A stretch of 64,000 bases of DNA from Sphingomonas sp. SORGH_AS_0950 (GTDB lineage Bacteria; Pseudomonadota; Alphaproteobacteria; Sphingomonadales; Sphingomonadaceae). The notes beneath the pieces are model-generated. The model was not told the DNA's origin and made no database searches. It was given only the letters and a program-made list of their open reading frames with translations. The DNA lies in contig NZ_JAUTAE010000001.1 of assembly GCF_030818415.1 (NCBI RefSeq), forward strand, positions 994,501 through 1,058,500, given 5' to 3'. Positions 36,024-44,741 of the stretch are shown here, piece after piece (within the stretch, counting starts at the first letter, position 1; every line of letters begins with the position of its first letter). The translations under genes and the position numbers were made by a program.

Positions 36024-37382
36024 ATGGTCAACGATCTGATTGCCGGCGTCGCCGCCGGTTTCCGTTCCTCGCGGCGCGGCCTGTCCATCGCCGATCTCGT
36101 CGATACGTTGCAGTCGCTGCCGGTCGCGGAGGCCGCCGACGCCCTGTCGCAAATGCCAGATGCGCGCGCCGTGGCGGTCCTCGACAGCCCCGAACTCCGC
36201 TGCGCGTCCGAAATCCTGCCGCTGCTGACCACCGCGCGCGCCGCCGCGCTGGTGTCGCAAATGGCCGAGGACCGCGCCGCCGACGTGCTCTCCGAAATGG
36301 ACGAGGACGATGCCGCCGCGATCCACGCCGCGCTCCCCGCCCCCATCCGCGCGTCGATCGACACGCTGCTCCGCTGGCCGCCCGACAGCGCGGGCGGCAT
36401 GATGACGACCGAATATGTCGCCGCCTCCGCCGACGCCACGGTGGGCGAGGTGCTGGCGCATATCCGCACCGTCGAGCGCAGCCGCGAGACCGTCTATTCG
36501 GTCTTCCTGCTCGAACCGCAGGGACGGCTGGTCGCGACCGTCTCGCTGCGCCAGCTGATCGCCGCCGACCCCGACTCGCCCGCGATCGAGCTCGCGCGCG
36601 GCCATGATCCGATCACCGTCGCGCCGACCACCGACCGCGAAGAGGTGGCGCACATGATCCGCCGCCACGATCTGCTCGCCCTGCCCGTCATCGACGAACA
36701 GGGTCGCCCGATCGGCATCGTCACGGTCGACGACGTGCTCGACGCGCTGGTCGCCGCGCATACCGAGGATACGCAGAAGTTCGGCGGCGTCGAGGCGCTC
36801 GACAATCCCTATCTGGAAACCGGCTTCCTCGCGATGATCCGCAAGCGCGCCGGGTGGCTGAGCATCCTGTTCTTCTCGGAGATGCTGACCGCCAGCGCGA
36901 TGCAGCATTTCGAATCCGAGCTGGAACGCGCGGTCGTCCTGACCCTGTTCATCCCGCTCATCATGAGCTCGGGCGGCAATAGCGGCAGCCAGGCGACCTC
37001 GCTGATCATCCGGGCGCTGGCACTGGGCCAGGTGCGGCTGCGCGACTGGTGGCGGGTCGCGCTGCGCGAACTGCCCGCCGGACTGACGCTGGGGGCGATC
37101 CTGGGCATGCTGGGCATCGCGCGGATCGCGCTATGGCAGACGCTGGGCTTCTACGATTATGGCCCGCACTGGGTGCTGGTGGCGACGACGGTCGGCACCG
37201 GGCTGGTCGGCATCGTTACCTTCGGCTCGCTGGCGGGATCGATGCTGCCCTTCCTGCTCCAGCGGCTGGGCTTCGACCCCGCCAGCGCCTCGGCCCCGTT
37301 CGTCGCGACACTGGTCGATGTGACCGGGCTGGTAATCTATTTCACGATCGCGTTGGCGATCCTGTCGGGGACGCTGCTCTAA
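36024..37382 (+). CDS. mgtE: Magnesium transporter MgtE
   Basis: A 452-residue Mg2+ channel of the inner membrane. Domain order is normal: an N-domain of superhelical repeats (about 20-130), tandem CBS domains (about 130-255, with VDDVLDALVAAHTED at the end) and a five-helix membrane domain (about 275-452) with the pore signature LIMSSGGNSGSQATSLIIRAL. In the family, cytoplasmic Mg2+ binding to the CBS/N domains closes the channel. The leader hairpin suggests an extra layer of translational control. Length matches the family. Confidence 0.96.
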   Translation: MVNDLIAGVAAGFRSSRRGLSIADLVDTLQSLPVAEAADALSQMPDARAVAVLDSPELRCASEILPLLTTARAAALVSQMAEDRAADVLSEMDEDDAAAIHAALPAPIRASIDTLLRWPPDSAGGMMTTEYVAASADATVGEVLAHIRTVERSRETVYSVFLLEPQGRLVATVSLRQLIAADPDSPAIELARGHDPITVAPTTDREEVAHMIRRHDLLALPVIDEQGRPIGIVTVDDVLDALVAAHTEDTQKFGGVEALDNPYLETGFLAMIRKRAGWLSILFFSEMLTASAMQHFESELERAVVLTLFIPLIMSSGGNSGSQATSLIIRALALGQVRLRDWWRVALRELPAGLTLGAILGMLGIARIALWQTLGFYDYGPHWVLVATTVGTGLVGIVTFGSLAGSMLPFLLQRLGFDPASASAPFVATLVDVTGLVIYFTIALAILSGTLL

Positions 37383-37393
37383 GCGTCTGTTCG

Positions 37394-37499
37394 GAAACGC
37401 GCTGCCAGCGCGTTTCGGGCGGCACCGGCCCGCTCCCCCACCCGGCCTCCCACAGAGTATCCTTGATGGGAGGCCGGGTGGGGGAGCGGGCCGGTGCCG
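37394..37499. repeat. Composite hairpin repeat, copy 2 (inverted relative to copy 1)
   Basis: A short palindrome (37394-37416, arms GAAACGCGCT/AGCGCGTTTC) precedes perfect 33-base arms (37420-37452 and 37467-37499) around the loop CAGAGTATCCTTGA. That loop is the exact reverse complement of the copy 1 loop. The arms differ from copy 1 at one position per arm, and both changes keep pairing. It lies between mgtE and the convergent GH16 gene. Confidence 0.9.
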
Positions 37500-37512
37500 C
37501 TAAAATTTGCCT

Positions 37513-38382
37513 TCAACGCCGCCAGTAGCGGACATAATCGACCTCCATGCGCTGGGGCAGCGCGGCGTCGTCCACGCCCTTCTTGCCGCCCCAGTCGCCC
37601 CCGACCGCCAGGTTCAGGATCAGCGAATAGGGGCGGGTGAAGGGCCAGGCCGCCGCGCCGCCCGGCCGGTCGTTCTTCACCCGCATATAGGCGCGGCCAT
37701 CGACGCCGATGGTGATCGCCTGCGGCGTCCAGTCGAGCTGATAACGGTGAAAGGCGGTGCATGCCCCCGGCACCGGCGTCTCGGCCCCGCGCTGCGTGCC
37801 CAGCCGGTGGTTATAGGCCGCCGAGTGGACAGTCGCATGGATCACGTCCGGGTTCCAGCCGACCATTTCCATGATGTCGATCTCGCCCCCGTCGGGCCAG
37901 CGCGAGCCGTCCATCGGCAGCAGCCAGATGGCGGGCCACATGCCGCGCCCGCATGGCAGCTTGGCGCGCACCTCATAGAAACCATAGCCAAGCGGTTTTT
38001 GCGTCACCAGCTTGGCCGAACTATACTTCTGGCCGCCCCAGTCGGCCTCGCCGCGCAGGGCCTCGGCCTTTGCCTCGATCACCAGCGCGCCGTGTTCGAC
38101 CCGCGCATTGGCGCGGTCCGGCCCGGCATAATATTGCAGCTCGTTGTTCGGCCAGCCCTTGCGGTTCTGGCTGACGTCCCACCGCCAGCGCGCGTTGTCG
38201 ATGCGGCGGCTGAACTCGTCCCCAAAGCTGGGCGTGGTGCGGGGGGCGGTCATCGGCCCGGCAAATCCGTAATTGGTCGCGCCCAGCGTGTCGGTCCGGA
38301 CGGGGGCTTGTGTCTGCTGTGCCGCCCCGCCCGTCGCCAGCGCCGCCACACCGGCCAGCACCAGCCATCCCCGCCCGATCAT
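37513..38382 (-). CDS. GH16 family beta-glucanase (laminarinase/licheninase type)
   Basis: A 289-residue secreted enzyme (signal LVLAGVAALATGGAAQ). The GH16 catalytic motif is GEIDIMEMVG with nucleophile Glu167, Asp169 and acid/base Glu172. YGFYEVRAKLP and WPAIWLLP are further signatures. It would cut beta-1,3 or mixed-link glucans. The ATG at 38382 is chosen over 38397 because GGGAGG lies 7 bases upstream of it and touches the other. 78 bp downstream of the SDR gene on the same strand. Confidence 0.92.
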   Translation of the reverse strand: MIGRGWLVLAGVAALATGGAAQQTQAPVRTDTLGATNYGFAGPMTAPRTTPSFGDEFSRRIDNARWRWDVSQNRKGWPNNELQYYAGPDRANARVEHGALVIEAKAEALRGEADWGGQKYSSAKLVTQKPLGYGFYEVRAKLPCGRGMWPAIWLLPMDGSRWPDGGEIDIMEMVGWNPDVIHATVHSAAYNHRLGTQRGAETPVPGACTAFHRYQLDWTPQAITIGVDGRAYMRVKNDRPGGAAAWPFTRPYSLILNLAVGGDWGGKKGVDDAALPQRMEVDYVRYWRR

Positions 38383-38460
38383 CGGCCATCCTCCCATCTC
38401 GTCCGGCCGCCAGCCTAGCCCCGCCCATCGGCGAAAGCCATGCCGGCGGCCTGCGGGAAA

Positions 38461-39264
38461 TCAGCCTGCAATCGTAAAAACCGACCCGGAATCAACGCGT
38501 ATGCCCGCGCCGTTGATGAAGCTCGCCCGCTCCGACACCAAGAATGCGACGGCGGCGGCGACCTCTTCGGGGCGGCCGCGCCGCTTCAGCACCATGCCGG
38601 GGCGCTCTTCGTCGAGGAAGGTCGCGATCGCCTCGTCGAAGCTGACGCCCTTTTCCTCGGCGCGCTTCTTCATCATCGCATCGGTCATCGGCGTCGCGAT
38701 AAAGGCCGGGGAGACGGTGTTCACCAGCACATTGTCCGCGCCATAAGCCTTGGACAGCCCCTTCGCCAGGCTGAGGATCCCCGCCTTCGCCGCGCAATAG
38801 GGCAGTTCGTCGACATAGGGCTGGACCGCATCCTCGGAGGCGAAGAGGACGATCCGCCCCCATCCCTTGCGACGCATCGCCGGGATCGCCTCGCGGCACA
38901 TGCGCACCGCACCCATCAGGTCGATGTCGAGCGTCTCCAGCCAGCCCTTGTCGTCGATCTCCAGGAAATCGCCGGTCGCGCCGGTCACCCCCGCCGCGTT
39001 GACATAGATGTCGGGCTCGCCCAGCCGCTCGCGCACCTCACGCCAGATCGCGGCGACCTGATCGGGCCTGGTGACGTCGCCGGTCACCGCCACGATCTCG
39101 CCCAGCGGTGTCAGTTCGTCCACCGCCTGGTCCATCGTGCCGCCCGGCTTGTCGGTCAGCGCGACGCGGACCCCGGCTTCGAGCAGCAGCCGCGCGGTTT
39201 CCTTGCCCATGCCCGAATCCGCGCCGCTGATCAGCGCGATGCGGCCCTTGATGCCCAGATCCAT
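38461..39264 (-). CDS. SDR family oxidoreductase
   Basis: A 267-residue classical short-chain dehydrogenase. The cofactor motif is SGADSGMGKE near residue 13, then NAAG at 89-92, and the catalytic set Ser143, Tyr156 and Lys160 (YCAAK). Asp38 after the second beta strand suggests NAD(H) preference. The substrate cannot be inferred. GAAGGTGA lies just before the ATG. Its neighbours (GH16 downstream, divergent Mfd-like gene) give little functional context. Confidence 0.9.
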   Translation of the reverse strand: MDLGIKGRIALISGADSGMGKETARLLLEAGVRVALTDKPGGTMDQAVDELTPLGEIVAVTGDVTRPDQVAAIWREVRERLGEPDIYVNAAGVTGATGDFLEIDDKGWLETLDIDLMGAVRMCREAIPAMRRKGWGRIVLFASEDAVQPYVDELPYCAAKAGILSLAKGLSKAYGADNVLVNTVSPAFIATPMTDAMMKKRAEEKGVSFDEAIATFLDEERPGMVLKRRGRPEEVAAAVAFLVSERASFINGAGIRVDSGSVFTIAG

Positions 39265-39400
39265 TCACCTTCTCCCTCACATGTCCCGTTCGGTAAGGGG
39301 CGAGACGGCATAGGGTTCCGCCGCGAGCGATCCGGTAAATGCCTGATCCGTCACGGAACGACGCCGCACCCCGCCCGTTCGGAACTGGGAATTTCAGGGG

Positions 39401-42400
39401 ATGCCATCGTCCGTGCGCAAGCTGTCCGACACCCAGATCGCCACCATGCCGCCGGTCGGCGATGGCCCCGTGCCCCTGCTCGGCATCGCCGAACTGGCGG
39501 CGGGCGTCGCCGGGCATCTGGCGAAGGACGATGTCCTCCTCGCCGTCACCGACGAGACGCGCGCCATCGCGGTCGCGCGGATGCTGGCCGCGATGGCGCC
39601 CGACGCGACGGTGCTGTTCTGCCCCGGATCGGATGCGCTGCCCGGTGACGACGCCCCCGCCTCCCCCGCCAATGTCGGCCAGCGCGTATCCGCGCTTCAC
39701 GGCGTGCGGGTGGCGCTGGCGCAGCCCAGGCGGGGCCGGATCGCGCTGGTCACCTCGGGCGAGGCGCTGGCCCAGCCCCTGCCCTCGCCCGCGACCTTCG
39801 ATGCCGAACCGCCCTGTGTCGCGACGGGCGAGGCATGCGAGCTGGCCGCGCTGTACGTGACGCTGATCGACCTGGGCTATGTCGCCGACGAGCGGGTGGA
39901 CGAACCCGGCGAGATCGCGTTGCGCGGGCAGGTCCTCGACATCTTTCCCGCCGATGCCGAACAGCCGCTGCGGATCGAGGTCGGCGACGACCGGATCGTG
40001 GCGATCCGCGCCTATGACCCCGCCGACCAGCGCAGCACCGGCGATATCGCCCGGCGCGAACTCGGCCGCGTCGCGGAGCCGGTGCAGGGCGACCGGACCA
40101 GCAGCCTGCTGGACCATCTGCCCGACGCGCTCGTCATCGTCGAGCCGGGCGCGGACGAGCGGCGTCGCCGTCTGCTGTTGCTCAGCGCCGATGTCGCGAG
40201 GCGCGGCTCGAAGCGCGCCGCGCGGGACATGATCGGCGACGCGGCCTGGAAAGACGCGCTGACCAAGCGCCGCACCGCCACCATCGCGCGCGAGGGCGAG
40301 GAGCCGCCCCGCTTCGTCGAGACGCGCGCGCCGCTGCGCGACTTCGCCCGGCTCGCCCGCCCCGCGCTCGACGCCGGGGACCGGATCGTGCTGATCGGCA
40401 GCGAGCGCGATCTTCGCTTCCTGGGGCGCCGCGTCGACCATGTCCTGAAGGCCGAGGCGAAGCGGGTCGAAGGCTGGCGACAGGCGACCAGGGCCAGACG
40501 GGGTTCGCTGCTGACCCTGGTCGCTCCGGCCGAGCGGGGGTTCCGGCGCAAGGGGATCATCGCCATCGCCGCCGCCGACCTGCTGGGCAGTCGCGCCGAT
40601 CGCGGCGACGGCGGCACGCCGCATGTCGACCTGTCGCTGATCCAGACCGCCGAGATTCGCGTCGGCGATACCGTCATCCATGAGGATCATGGCATCGCGA
40701 CGGTCGCGGGCATCGTCCCGCTCGATGGGCAGGATGGGGTGCAGGGCGATGCGATCAAGCTGGTCTATGCCAAGTCCGCGACCCGGCTGGTCCCGGTCGC
40801 GGAGGCCGATCGGCTGTGGCGCTATGGCGGCGAGGACGACGTGGTCAGGCCCGACACGCTGGACGGCAAGAGCTGGCAGGAGCGGCGCGGCGACATCGAC
40901 GCCGCGATCGCGCAGACCGCCCGCCAGCTGACCGACATGGCGGCGGACCGGGCCGAGCGTCATGCCCCGGTGCTCGATCCGCCGGTGGCCGACTATGAGC
41001 GTTTCGCCGCCGGTTTCCCGTTCAGCGAAACCCCCGACCAGCTGACCGCGATCGAGGCGGTGCGCGCCGACCTCGCCTCCGGGCGGCCGATGGACCGGCT
41101 GGTGGTCGGCGATGTCGGCTATGGCAAGACCGAGGTCGCGCTGCGCGCCGCCGCCATCGCCGCGCTCGCGGGCCGCCAGGTCGCGCTCGCCGCGCCGACC
41201 ACGGTGCTGGCCCGCCAGCATCTCGACAGCTTTGCCGCGCGGTTCGAGGGGACTGGCGTCACCGTCGCCGGGCTGTCGCGTCTGTCGAGCGCCGCCGAGA
41301 AGCGCCGCGTCAAGGCGGGGCTGGCCGATGGCAGCATCCGGGTGGTGATCGGCACCGGCGCGGTGGCGGGCAAGGGCATCGCCTATCGGGACCTTGCGCT
41401 GGTGATTGTCGACGAGGAGCAGCGGTTCGGCGCGGGCGACAAGGCGCGGCTACAGGAACTGTCCGCCGGTCATGTACTGACCCTGTCGGCCACCCCCATT
41501 CCCCGCACGCTGCAATCGGCGCTGGTCGGCTTGCGGCGGCTGTCGATCATCGCGACGCCACCCGCGCGGCGGCAACCGATCCGTACCGCGGTGTCGCGCT
41601 TCTCGCCCGAGACGCTGCGCGCCGCGCTGCTGCGCGAACGGTCGCGCGGCGGACAGAGCTTCGTCGTGGTGCCGCGCATCGCCGACATGGCCCCGCTGGC
41701 CGAGCGGCTGGCCACGCTGGTCCCCGAGCTGGAGGTCCTCCAGGCCCATGGCAAATTGCCCGCGGCCGAGATCGATGACGTGATGGTCCGCTTCGGTCGG
41801 GGCGATGGCGACGTGCTGCTGGCGACCAACATCATCGAAGCGGGGCTGGACGTTCCCCGCGCCAACACCATGGCGATCGTCCATGCCGATCGCTTCGGCC
41901 TGTCCCAGCTCCACCAACTGCGCGGCCGGGTCGGGCGCGGCCATCGGCGGGGCCAGGTGCTGCTGTTCACCGAGGCGGAGGACGCCATCGCCCCGCGCAC
42001 GTTGAAGCGGCTCCGCACGCTGGAGGCGTTCGACCGGCTGGGCGCGGGGTTCGCGATCAGTGCGCGCGACCTCGACATGCGCGGCGCGGGCGATTTGCTG
42101 GGCGATACCCAGGCCGGGCATATGCGGCTGATCGGCGTCGAGCTGTACCAGCAACTGCTGGAGGATGCGCTGCGCACCGCGCGCGGCGAGACGGTCGAGC
42201 GCTGGACGCCGGACCTGCGCCTGGGGGTCGAGGGGCGGCTGCCCGAGGACTGGATACCCGATGAGGATCTGCGCATCTCGCTTTATGCCCGGCTGGGTCG
42301 GCTGCGCGACGATGCGGCGATCGACGGGTTCGAGGCGGAGCTGGAGGACCGGTTCGGCACGCTGCCCGAGGATGCGCGCATCCTGCTCGCCACCGCCCGG

Positions 42401-42598
42401 CTGCGCGAGAGGATGCGACGACTGGGCATTGCGCGCATCGATGCCGGTCCGGCCGCGATCGCGCTGACCCCGCATGGCGACGACGCCGATCTGGCGCAGG
42501 TGGAGGGGTTGGTCGAGAAGGACGGCCGCTATCTGCTGAAGGAACGCCATGACGACCCGACCGAGCGGCTGGAGCGGCTGGCGACGCTGCTCGGATAA
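39401..42598 (+). CDS. Mfd-like transcription-repair coupling helicase, possibly a second paralogue
   Basis: A 1065-residue SF2 translocase. Domains in order: a UvrB-like N-terminal module (about 20-330), an RNA-polymerase-interacting CarD-like segment (about 425-480, HEDHGIATVAG), a helicase with Walker A GDVGYGKTE, DEEQRFG and SATPIPRT, the second lobe with QLRGRVGRG and GAGDLLGDTQAGHM, and a TRCF C-terminal domain. It is somewhat shorter than usual Mfd (about 1150), and the N-terminal block reads PGSDALPGDD where Mfd usually has a WDCLPYD-like motif. It may be a divergent paralogue rather than the housekeeping Mfd, so no symbol is given. Confidence 0.8.
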   Translation: MPSSVRKLSDTQIATMPPVGDGPVPLLGIAELAAGVAGHLAKDDVLLAVTDETRAIAVARMLAAMAPDATVLFCPGSDALPGDDAPASPANVGQRVSALHGVRVALAQPRRGRIALVTSGEALAQPLPSPATFDAEPPCVATGEACELAALYVTLIDLGYVADERVDEPGEIALRGQVLDIFPADAEQPLRIEVGDDRIVAIRAYDPADQRSTGDIARRELGRVAEPVQGDRTSSLLDHLPDALVIVEPGADERRRRLLLLSADVARRGSKRAARDMIGDAAWKDALTKRRTATIAREGEEPPRFVETRAPLRDFARLARPALDAGDRIVLIGSERDLRFLGRRVDHVLKAEAKRVEGWRQATRARRGSLLTLVAPAERGFRRKGIIAIAAADLLGSRADRGDGGTPHVDLSLIQTAEIRVGDTVIHEDHGIATVAGIVPLDGQDGVQGDAIKLVYAKSATRLVPVAEADRLWRYGGEDDVVRPDTLDGKSWQERRGDIDAAIAQTARQLTDMAADRAERHAPVLDPPVADYERFAAGFPFSETPDQLTAIEAVRADLASGRPMDRLVVGDVGYGKTEVALRAAAIAALAGRQVALAAPTTVLARQHLDSFAARFEGTGVTVAGLSRLSSAAEKRRVKAGLADGSIRVVIGTGAVAGKGIAYRDLALVIVDEEQRFGAGDKARLQELSAGHVLTLSATPIPRTLQSALVGLRRLSIIATPPARRQPIRTAVSRFSPETLRAALLRERSRGGQSFVVVPRIADMAPLAERLATLVPELEVLQAHGKLPAAEIDDVMVRFGRGDGDVLLATNIIEAGLDVPRANTMAIVHADRFGLSQLHQLRGRVGRGHRRGQVLLFTEAEDAIAPRTLKRLRTLEAFDRLGAGFAISARDLDMRGAGDLLGDTQAGHMRLIGVELYQQLLEDALRTARGETVERWTPDLRLGVEGRLPEDWIPDEDLRISLYARLGRLRDDAAIDGFEAELEDRFGTLPEDARILLATARLRERMRRLGIARIDAGPAAIALTPHGDDADLAQVEGLVEKDGRYLLKERHDDPTERLERLATLLG

Positions 42599-42613
42599 AC
42601 GCCGCTGCTTATC

Positions 42614-42653
42614 CCAGGCGATTGGCGGCGCGCGCGCTGCCGCCTAATCCTGG
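42614..42653 (+). terminator. Possible terminator hairpin after the Mfd-like gene
   Basis: Nested pairing: CCAGG/CCTGG outside and GATTGGCGGC against GCCGCC-T-AATC inside, with a GC loop. There is no T-run, so it may be a Rho-aided end or only structure. Confidence 0.4.
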
Positions 42654-42680
42654 CCGCCAAAGTCAAAGAGGATGATCCCG

Positions 42681-43757
42681 ATGCCCTTCCCCGCCCCCTA
42701 TGCCGCCGATCCGGCGCGCTATGACGGTCGCATGCCCTATCGCCGCTGCGGGCGAAGCGGGTTGAAGCTGCCCGCGATCAGCCTGGGACTATGGCAGAAT
42801 TTCGGAGGCGCCGACGTGTTCGAGACCGGCCGAGCGATCCTGCGCCGCGCCTTCGACCGGGGGGTCACCCATTTCGACCTGGCGAACAATTACGGCCCGC
42901 CCTACGGATCGGCGGAGGAGAATTTCGGCCGCGTCCTGGCCAGCGATTTCGCCGCGCATCGCGACGAGCTGATCGTCTCGACCAAGGCGGGCTGGGACAT
43001 GTGGCCCGGCCCCTATGGCGATATCGGCTCGTCCAAGAAATATCTCATCGCCAGCTGCGACCAAAGCCTGAAGCGGATGGGGCTGGATTATGTCGACATC
43101 TTCTATTCGCACCGGGTCGATCCCGACACCCCGCTGGAGGAAACGGTCGGCGCGCTCGTCCAGCTGCACCGGCAGGGCAAGGCGCTCTATATCGGCCTTT
43201 CCTCCTACGAACCCGGACTGACCCGGCGGGCGGCGGCGCTGCTGGCGGAGGAGAAGGTGCCGCTGTTCATCCATCAGCCCAGCTATTCGATCCTCAATCG
43301 CTGGATCGAGCGCGAGCTGCTGGCCACGCTGGAGGAACTGGGTACGGGCTGCATCGCCTTCTCGCCGCTGGCGCAGGGGATGCTGACCGCCAAATATCTG
43401 AACGGCGTGCCGCAGGATGCGCGGGCCAGCCGGGGCGGATCGCTGTCCGAGACATTGCTGACCGAGGACAATCTGTCCGCGATCCGGCGGCTGAACGCGA
43501 TTGCGGAGGCGCGAGGCCAGACGCTGGCGCAAATGGCGATCGCCTGGGTCCTGCGCGATCCCCGGATCACCTCGGCGCTGATCGGGGCGCGCACCGTCGA
43601 GCAGTTGGACGACTCGCTCGATGCGGTGAAAAACCTCGACTTCTCGCCGGAAGAGCAAGGCGCGATCGACCGCGCGGCGGAGGATGGCGGCATCAACCTG
43701 TGGGCCGAATCCTCGGACATCGTCACCTTGCCCGCCGGACAAGGGGTGCCTGCCTAA
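42681..43757 (+). CDS. Aldo/keto reductase, L-glyceraldehyde-3-phosphate reductase (YghZ) type
   Basis: A 358-residue TIM-barrel NADPH reductase. The branch-specific start (YDGRMPYRRCGRSGLKLPAISLG) and NNYGPPYGSAEENFG are clear. The catalytic set is Asp (HFDLANNYG), Tyr in NNYG, Lys in VSTKAGWDM and His in YSHRVDP. This branch detoxifies aldehydes such as methylglyoxal and L-glyceraldehyde-3-phosphate. AGAGG directly abuts an ATG at 42672, so the in-frame ATG 9 bases later (42681) is the better start. A hairpin terminator follows. Confidence 0.92.
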   Translation: MPFPAPYAADPARYDGRMPYRRCGRSGLKLPAISLGLWQNFGGADVFETGRAILRRAFDRGVTHFDLANNYGPPYGSAEENFGRVLASDFAAHRDELIVSTKAGWDMWPGPYGDIGSSKKYLIASCDQSLKRMGLDYVDIFYSHRVDPDTPLEETVGALVQLHRQGKALYIGLSSYEPGLTRRAAALLAEEKVPLFIHQPSYSILNRWIERELLATLEELGTGCIAFSPLAQGMLTAKYLNGVPQDARASRGGSLSETLLTEDNLSAIRRLNAIAEARGQTLAQMAIAWVLRDPRITSALIGARTVEQLDDSLDAVKNLDFSPEEQGAIDRAAEDGGINLWAESSDIVTLPAGQGVPA

Positions 43758-43765
43758 AATACGAT

Positions 43766-43795
43766 GATGCGCCCGGCCGTGGGACCGGGCGCATC
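43766..43795. terminator. Hairpin between convergent genes
   Basis: GATGCGCCCGG and its exact complement (11 bp) flank an 8-base loop between the aldo/keto reductase and the glycine-rich protein gene. A TATTTT stretch follows on the minus strand after a few bases. Likely a bidirectional terminator. Confidence 0.7.
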
Positions 43796-43814
43796 GCTAG
43801 CGCAGGGCGGGCGC

Positions 43815-44672
43815 TTATTCGGCGGCGTTCTTCACCGCGCCCTTGCCCATGGCCGAGACCAGAACCTGTCCCGATCCCGAGAAATTGGCGGCGGGCAGAT
43901 CGGCCACCCGGTTGCCGACCTTCACCAGAACCCGGTCGACCGCGCCCTGCGCATTGGTGCGGACCGACTGGACGGCGCCGATCGCACGCCCCTTGGCATC
44001 GGTCACCGCCATGCCGGGATTGACCGGGAAGCCGCCGCTGCGTGCTGCGCCGCTACCCGCCAGGGCGAGATTGCCCGACAACAGGCCATTGCCGCCCGAG
44101 GCCGAACCCGATCCGGCCGCGCTGCCGCCGATAGTGCCGAGGTTGGAGGCACGCTCGGTCAGGCCGGCGGCCGTGCCGCGCACCCGCTGTCCCAGCGCGC
44201 CCGCCGTGCTGCGCGCGCCGTCGGCGACCCGACCCACTGCATTCACCCCGCGCCCGGCGGCGTCGCGAACCGCGTCGGTGCCGACCAGCTGCGCATCGAC
44301 CCCGCCGCCGACCGAGCCCGAGGCCGAGCCATTGCCGCCCCCCGAAGCGCCGCCGATCCGCGTGGCGTTATCGAGCGTCGATCCGCCCGAGGCATTGCCC
44401 GAGGCCGACACGCGGCCGCGACGGGTGTCGACGGCGCGATCGGCGCGGACCGAACCGCGCGTGCGGGTCGCGCCCTCGGTGGCGATCCGGCCCTGATCCA
44501 GCGTGCCGTTCAGCGTACCGCCCGCAGCCCCGCTTAGGGTGCCGGTCGCCCCGCCCAGCGCACCGCCCAGGCCGCCGCCAAGTCCTCCGCTGCCACCAAG
44601 CAGCTGTGCCGACACGGGGGCCGCGATCAGAGCCACGGCAAGCATCGCGGTGCTGGACAGAAGCGTCTTCAT
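43815..44672 (-). CDS. Glycine/alanine-rich secreted protein with PRC-barrel-like C-terminus
   Basis: A 285-residue protein of unknown function. A signal peptide (MLAVALIAAPVSAQ) precedes a low-complexity Gly/Ala/Ser/Thr region to about residue 215. The last 70 residues (MAVTDAKGRAIGAVQSV..., VDRVLVKVGNRVADLP) resemble a PRC-barrel fold. No catalytic motif. The ATG at 44672 is chosen because AGGAGA touches an earlier in-frame ATG at 44678. It is 69 bp downstream of the S8 protease on the same strand; both mature proteins seem to start with QLL. Confidence 0.75.
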   Translation of the reverse strand: MKTLLSSTAMLAVALIAAPVSAQLLGGSGGLGGGLGGALGGATGTLSGAAGGTLNGTLDQGRIATEGATRTRGSVRADRAVDTRRGRVSASGNASGGSTLDNATRIGGASGGGNGSASGSVGGGVDAQLVGTDAVRDAAGRGVNAVGRVADGARSTAGALGQRVRGTAAGLTERASNLGTIGGSAAGSGSASGGNGLLSGNLALAGSGAARSGGFPVNPGMAVTDAKGRAIGAVQSVRTNAQGAVDRVLVKVGNRVADLPAANFSGSGQVLVSAMGKGAVKNAAE

Positions 44673-44741
44673 CGTCATTCTCCTTTTCTTCTGCGGAGAC
44701 AACGGCGCGCCATCGGGGTTTAATCCCGGCGGCTGTCGAAT

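Noticed and set aside
37379..37762. Minus-strand frame that includes a TGPLPHPASHQGYSVGG-like peptide
   Set aside because: That peptide is the translation of the composite hairpin repeat; the rest is antisense to or overlaps GH16.
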